Assembly (NCBI RefSeq): GCF_030053115.1
Contig: NZ_CP125619.1
Location: 1,799,001-1,863,000, forward strand
Length of the DNA: 64,000 nt
DNA from: Pseudomonas svalbardensis
Lineage (GTDB): Bacteria; Pseudomonadota; Gammaproteobacteria; Pseudomonadales; Pseudomonadaceae
Direction of reading: 5' to 3'
Of the stretch, positions 60,398 through 64,000 are shown piece after piece. Within the stretch, counting starts at the first letter, position 1. Each line of letters starts with the position of its first letter. Position numbers and translations under genes: made by a program. The notes under the pieces were generated by a model. The model made no database searches, had not been told where the DNA came from, and was given only the letters and a program-made list of their open reading frames with translations.

Positions 60398-61726
60398 ATG
60401 CAAGTTAAGCGTTTTTTCGCCGCCGATATGCGTCAGGCCATGAAACTGGTTCGTGATGAGCTGGGCGGTGATGCCGCCATCATTGGCAACCGCCGGATCG
60501 CCGGTGGTGTCGAGCTGACGGCTGCCCTGGATTACAAGTTGTCGGCGCTGGCCCCGCGCGTTCCGAACATGGAACTCGAAGACGAGCTGCGCAAGACCCA
60601 ATCGCGGATCGTCACCGCCCAGGCCGAACTGAGCCTGCGCAGCGATGGCGAGAGCGATAAGTCCACCAATCGCCAATTGTTCGCCGGCCTGCCACTGACC
60701 GCCGCCGAGCCGCTGATCGAGCCAACCTACACCGAACCCCGTCGTCCTGCACCGGCTGCGGCACCTGCCTCCGGTGGCGTCGACCCACGGGCGTTCGACT
60801 CGATGCGTTTCGAACTCAACAGCCTGCGCGAACTGATGGAAGTGCAACTCGGCTCCCTGGCCTGGAATCAGCTGCAAGGCAGCCGTCCGGCCCAGGCCAA
60901 TCTTTGGCGTCGCCTGCAACGCATCGGTCTGTCCGGCCCGTTGTCGCGTGATTTGCTGGCGCTGATTACCGATATTGAAGAACCTCGTCAGGCCTGGCGC
61001 ATGTTGCTGGCACACCTGGCGCGGATGATCGCCACACCGGAAGTCGAGCCTTTGGAAGAGGGCGGCGTGATTGCCATGGTCGGCCCCGCCGGCATGGGCA
61101 AGACCACCACCCTGGCCAAACTCGCGGCCCGTTACGTGCTCAAGTACGGCGCGCAGAATATCGCGCTGGTCAGCATGGACAGCTACCGTATTGGTGCTCA
61201 GGAACAACTCAAGACGTTGGGCCGGATCCTCAATGTGTCGGTGACGCATGTCGATCCGGGCCAATCGCTGGTGCAGGCGCTGGAGCCCTTGCTGCGCAAA
61301 CGCGTGGTGCTGATCGATACCGCGGGCCTTCAGGCCAGCGATCCGGCACTGCGCATGCAGCTCGAAAGCCTGGCTGGTCGTGGCATCAAATCAAAAAATT
61401 ATCTGGTGTTGGCAACCACCAGCCAGAAACAGGTTCTAACGGCCGCTTATCACAGTTACAAGCGTTGTGGGCTCGCTGGCTGCATCCTGACTAAACTGGA
61501 TGAAACGGCAAGTCTGGGCGAGGTGTTGAGCCTGGCCATCAGTCATGAATTGCCGGTGGCCTACCTGACCGATGGCCCGCGGATTCCGGATGATTTGCAT
61601 CTACCGCGTCGTCATCAGTTGGTCAGTCGCGCCGTCAGCGTGCAAATGCAAGAAGAACCCAGCGAAGAAGCCATGGCTGACATGTTCGCTGATATTTACC
61701 ACAGCCCGACCAAGCAGGTCGGCTGA
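60398..61726 (+). CDS. flhF: Flagellar placement GTPase FlhF
   Basis: An SRP-type GTPase, 442 residues, that marks the cell pole for the flagellum. The N-terminal region is basic and low in conservation (~1-150). The NG domain has P-loop GPAGMGKTTTLAKLAARY (~229), G3 DTAGLQASDP and TKLDETASLGEVLS. It works together with FleN, which limits flagellar number. It starts 11 bp after the flhA stop. Confidence 0.97.
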   Translation: MQVKRFFAADMRQAMKLVRDELGGDAAIIGNRRIAGGVELTAALDYKLSALAPRVPNMELEDELRKTQSRIVTAQAELSLRSDGESDKSTNRQLFAGLPLTAAEPLIEPTYTEPRRPAPAAAPASGGVDPRAFDSMRFELNSLRELMEVQLGSLAWNQLQGSRPAQANLWRRLQRIGLSGPLSRDLLALITDIEEPRQAWRMLLAHLARMIATPEVEPLEEGGVIAMVGPAGMGKTTTLAKLAARYVLKYGAQNIALVSMDSYRIGAQEQLKTLGRILNVSVTHVDPGQSLVQALEPLLRKRVVLIDTAGLQASDPALRMQLESLAGRGIKSKNYLVLATTSQKQVLTAAYHSYKRCGLAGCILTKLDETASLGEVLSLAISHELPVAYLTDGPRIPDDLHLPRRHQLVSRAVSVQMQEEPSEEAMADMFADIYHSPTKQVG

Positions 61727-61733
61727 GGTATTA

Positions 61734-61823
61734 ATGAACAGTTTTTGTACCTACATCGATGGTCTGCCATGCATTGTTCAGTTAGTGAACGCGCAGCCAG
61801 TAATGTGGCCTCCGTCTAAGTAA
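61734..61823 (+). CDS. Possible 29-residue ORF between flhF and fleN
   Basis: ATG at 61734 with a gaggtatta site 5 bases upstream. The sequence is MNSFCTYIDGLPCIVQLVNA followed by QPVMWPPSK. It has two Cys and a hydrophobic middle. It fills most of the 116-bp gap before fleN. No homologue is recognised; it could be a translated leader that couples flhF and fleN or a chance frame. Confidence 0.4.
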   Translation: MNSFCTYIDGLPCIVQLVNAQPVMWPPSK

Positions 61824-61842
61824 GACAAGGTAAAGAAAATTC

Positions 61843-62673
61843 ATGGGCAGCATGCATCCCGTACAGGTGATCGCGGTGACCGGCGGCAAAGGTGGCGTCG
61901 GGAAGACTAACGTGTCAGTGAACTTGTCCCTGGCTCTAGCTGAGCTCGGCCGGCGCGTCATGCTGTTGGACGCCGATCTGGGGCTGGCGAACGTCGACGT
62001 CCTGCTGGGACTGACACCCAAACGTACTTTGGCCGACGTGATCGAAGGCCGCTGCGAGCTGCGCGACGTACTGTTGCAAGGCCCTGGCGGCATTCGCATC
62101 GTCCCGGCCGCGTCCGGCACACAGAGCATGGTTCATTTGAGCCCGGCCCAACACGCCGGCCTGATCCAGGCGTTCAGCGATATCGGCGACAACCTCGACG
62201 TGCTGGTGATCGACACCGCTGCGGGCATTGGAGACTCGGTCGTCAGTTTCGTTCGCGCAGCGCAAGAAGTCTTGCTGGTGGTCTGCGACGAACCGACCTC
62301 GATCACAGATGCCTACGCACTGATCAAACTGCTGAACCGCGATTACGGCATGAACCGCTTCCGGGTCCTGGCCAACATGGCCCAGAGCCCGCAGGAAGGT
62401 CGCAACCTGTTCGCCAAGTTGACCAAGGTCACGGATCGCTTCCTTGACGTCGCCTTACAATACGTCGGCGCGGTGCCTTACGACGAAAGTGTGCGCAAGG
62501 CTGTGCAGAAGCAGCGCGCCGTTTACGAAGCCTTCCCGCGGTCCAAGTGCTCACTGGCGTTCAAGGCCATTGCACAGAAGGTCGATACCTGGCCGCTGCC
62601 TGCCAACCCGCGTGGGCACCTGGAGTTTTTCGTCGAGCGCCTCGTGCAACAAACGGCAGGACCCGTGCTATGA
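61843..62673 (+). CDS. fleN: Flagellar number regulator FleN (FlhG)
   Basis: A MinD-like ATPase, 276 residues, that antagonises FleQ and keeps the cell with one or few polar flagella. It has the deviant Walker A GGKGGVGKTNVSVNLSLA (~14-31), DADLGLANVDVLLGL and the Walker B-like LDVLVIDTAAGIGDSVVSFV. The stop overlaps the fliA ATG (ATGA). Confidence 0.97.
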   Translation: MGSMHPVQVIAVTGGKGGVGKTNVSVNLSLALAELGRRVMLLDADLGLANVDVLLGLTPKRTLADVIEGRCELRDVLLQGPGGIRIVPAASGTQSMVHLSPAQHAGLIQAFSDIGDNLDVLVIDTAAGIGDSVVSFVRAAQEVLLVVCDEPTSITDAYALIKLLNRDYGMNRFRVLANMAQSPQEGRNLFAKLTKVTDRFLDVALQYVGAVPYDESVRKAVQKQRAVYEAFPRSKCSLAFKAIAQKVDTWPLPANPRGHLEFFVERLVQQTAGPVL

Positions 62674-63410
62674 CAGCCAGTGGCTACAACCTCTACAAGA
62701 AGTCGGCACGTGACGCGCAGTACGAGCTGATCGAGCGTTACGCGCCACTGGTTAAACGCATTGCCTACCACTTGCTGGCGCGTCTGCCAGCCAGTGTTCA
62801 GGTGGAAGATCTGATCCAGGCCGGGATGATCGGCCTGCTTGAAGTGTCGACCAAATACGACGCCAGCAAAGGCGCGAGTTTCGAGACGTACGCGGGCATT
62901 CGAATCCGTGGCGCGATGCTCGATGAAGTACGCAAGGGGGACTGGGCGCCACGTTCGGTCCACCGCAATACCCGGATGGTCAGCGACGCCATTCGCTCGA
63001 TTGAAGCTAAAACCGGCCGTGACGCTAAAGATCACGAGGTTGCGGCCGAACTCCAATTGAGTCTCGACGATTATTACGGGATTTTGAACGACACCCTGGG
63101 CAGCCGCTTATTCAGTTTCGACGATCTGTTGCAGGACGGCGAACACGAAGGGCTGCACGAGGATGGCGCCAGTGCTCATCTGGAGCCGTCGCGCGATCTG
63201 GAAGATGAACGCTTCCAGGCAGCGCTGGCGGACGCGATTGCCAATTTGCCGGAGCGTGAGCGACTGGTGTTGGCGCTGTACTACGACGAAGAGTTGAATC
63301 TCAAGGAAATCGGTGAGGTCCTGGGGGTCAGCGAATCTCGGGTCAGCCAGTTACACAGCCAGTGCGCGGCCCGTTTGCGGGGGCGTTTGGGGGAGTGGCG
63401 AGCGCGCTGA
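62670..63410 (+). CDS. fliA: Flagellar sigma factor FliA (sigma-28)
   Basis: A 246-residue sigma factor for late flagellar genes. Region 2 includes LIQAGMIGLLEVSTKYDASK and ASFETYAGIRIRGAMLDEVR; region 4 includes LPERERLVLALYYDEELNLK then EIGEVLGVSESRVSQLHSQC. The start is ATG 62670 (MTASGYNLYKKSARD); the longer frame overlaps fleN. It reads promoters such as the one at 33006-33032. Confidence 0.97.
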   Translation: MTASGYNLYKKSARDAQYELIERYAPLVKRIAYHLLARLPASVQVEDLIQAGMIGLLEVSTKYDASKGASFETYAGIRIRGAMLDEVRKGDWAPRSVHRNTRMVSDAIRSIEAKTGRDAKDHEVAAELQLSLDDYYGILNDTLGSRLFSFDDLLQDGEHEGLHEDGASAHLEPSRDLEDERFQAALADAIANLPERERLVLALYYDEELNLKEIGEVLGVSESRVSQLHSQCAARLRGRLGEWRAR

Positions 63411-63565
63411 AGGCAGTGTGGGGACACTGCGAACGCGGCTGGTGGGGTGTTGAACCGTACCGGTCCCGATCTGTTGTGCTCCAGACAGTCATTGAGTGCT
63501 TTGCCGGATTGATTGAAATGGCGCGTCCAGGTGCTGGGCGCGTTTAAGACTGCTTGGAGGTCGAA

Positions 63566-63949
63566 TTGGACAAGAACATGAAAATCCTCATCGTTGATGA
63601 CTTCTCAACGATGCGGCGGATCATTAAAAACCTGTTGCGTGACCTTGGGTTCACCAACACGGTCGAGGCCGACGATGGCACTACTGCCATTCCGGTTCTC
63701 AACAGCGGCAGCATCGACTTTCTGGTAACAGACTGGAACATGCCTGGCATGACCGGTATCGATCTGCTGCGCCACGTGCGTGCCGATGAAAAGCTCAAGC
63801 ACCTGCCGGTGCTGATGGTGACCGCTGAAGCCAAGCGCGAGCAGATCATCGAGGCAGCCCAAGCCGGTGTTAACGGCTATGTGGTCAAGCCTTTCACGGC
63901 CCAGGCGTTAAAAGAAAAAATCGAGAAGATTTTCGAACGCATCGGTTGA
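63566..63949 (+). CDS. cheY: Chemotaxis response regulator CheY
   Basis: A single-domain response regulator that, phosphorylated by CheA, binds FliM to switch rotation. It shows [20 protein letters not shown], the phospho-Asp in [16 protein letters not shown], and Lys in [10 protein letters not shown]. The start is uncertain: TTG 63566 has ggagg at ideal spacing and is preferred; ATG 63578 (MKILIVDDF) gives the commonly annotated 124 residues. The 143-bp gap after fliA shows no clear promoter or gene. Confidence 0.95.
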   Translation: MDKNMKILIVDDFSTMRRIIKNLLRDLGFTNTVEADDGTTAIPVLNSGSIDFLVTDWNMPGMTGIDLLRHVRADEKLKHLPVLMVTAEAKREQIIEAAQAGVNGYVVKPFTAQALKEKIEKIFERIG

Positions 63950-63979
63950 TGTGCGAAGCCACTGCGCCACGGGGGAGCT

Positions 63980-64000
63980 ATGGAGCATAACGAGTCTTCA
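63980..64000 (+). CDS. cheZ: Start of a gene, probably cheZ (truncated by window edge)
   Basis: An ATG at 63980 with cgggggagct before it opens a frame reading MEHNESS to the window end. In Pseudomonas the gene after cheY is cheZ, the CheY-P phosphatase. The seven codons alone do not identify it; the assignment rests on position. Confidence 0.6.

Noticed and set aside
63411..63553. Possible sigma-28 promoter for cheY (gccggatt)
   Set aside because: No -35 half at the right distance; only a partial -10 resemblance.
1..64000. CRISPR arrays, tRNA or rRNA genes, prophage
   Set aside because: No regularly spaced direct repeats, cloverleaf-like tRNA sequences, rRNA motifs or phage structural genes were seen on reading; a tRNAscan or covariance search would settle it.

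Overview
The window comes from a gamma-proteobacterium of the genus Pseudomonas, most likely the P. fluorescens group. This rests on protein similarity recalled from P. aeruginosa and fluorescens-type strains (FleQ/FleN/FlhF, CpxRA, PhhABC, AroP), on about 60% GC coding sequence, and on REPIN-type palindromes of the 'GTGGGAGCGAGCCTGCTCGCGA' kind typical of fluorescent pseudomonads. No rRNA, tRNA, CRISPR array, prophage or intact insertion sequence was found.

Region 1 (1-23 kb) is a housekeeping and metabolic mosaic. It holds the end of an AraC-type regulator, a TrkH potassium transporter, a nitroreductase and a CpxRA envelope-stress operon with a CpxP-like protein. Then come yciI/yciB, the rnm(trpH)-yciO-scpA-scpB-rluB run (RNA maturation and chromosome condensation), an M29-type enzyme next to a 45-residue peptide gene, an AroP-type permease, ArfB, an MFS exporter, two tiny genes, and the phenylalanine hydroxylase operon phhABC with its divergent activator phhR. 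Dispersed palindromic elements sit between many of these genes.

Region 2 (23.2-64 kb) is one long, co-oriented flagellar and chemotaxis cluster. Its order is flgFGHIJKL; a KAS III gene; fliC-flaG-fliD-fliS-fliT; fleQ; fleSR; fliEFGHIJ; an HsbA/HsbR/HptB signalling module; fliK; fliLMNOPQR-flhB; an unrecognised gene; flhA-flhF-fleN-fliA-cheY; and the first codons of a probable cheZ. The expected regulatory hierarchy can be read in the DNA. Sigma-54 elements with exact GG-N10-GC spacing precede flgF, fleS, fliE, fliK, fliL and flhA, and a sigma-28 element precedes fliC. FleQ (with c-di-GMP contact residues), FleN, FleSR, FliA and the Hsb partner-switch are the regulators encoded here.

Least-explained items: (a) the 45-aa peptide plus M29-like enzyme pair, which has the layout of a small peptide-modification (RiPP-like) locus; (b) a 268-bp element with 25-bp perfect terminal inverted repeats enclosing two long hairpins; (c) a two-tier 80-bp palindrome built from a hairpin seen elsewhere in the window; (d) an unrecognised 219-aa gene and adjoining palindrome between flhB and flhA; and (e) several short ORFs with good ribosome-binding sites. 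Start codons were moved from the longest ORF wherever a Shine-Dalgarno site, family alignment or promoter position argued for it. All family assignments are from recognition by eye, not from searches.
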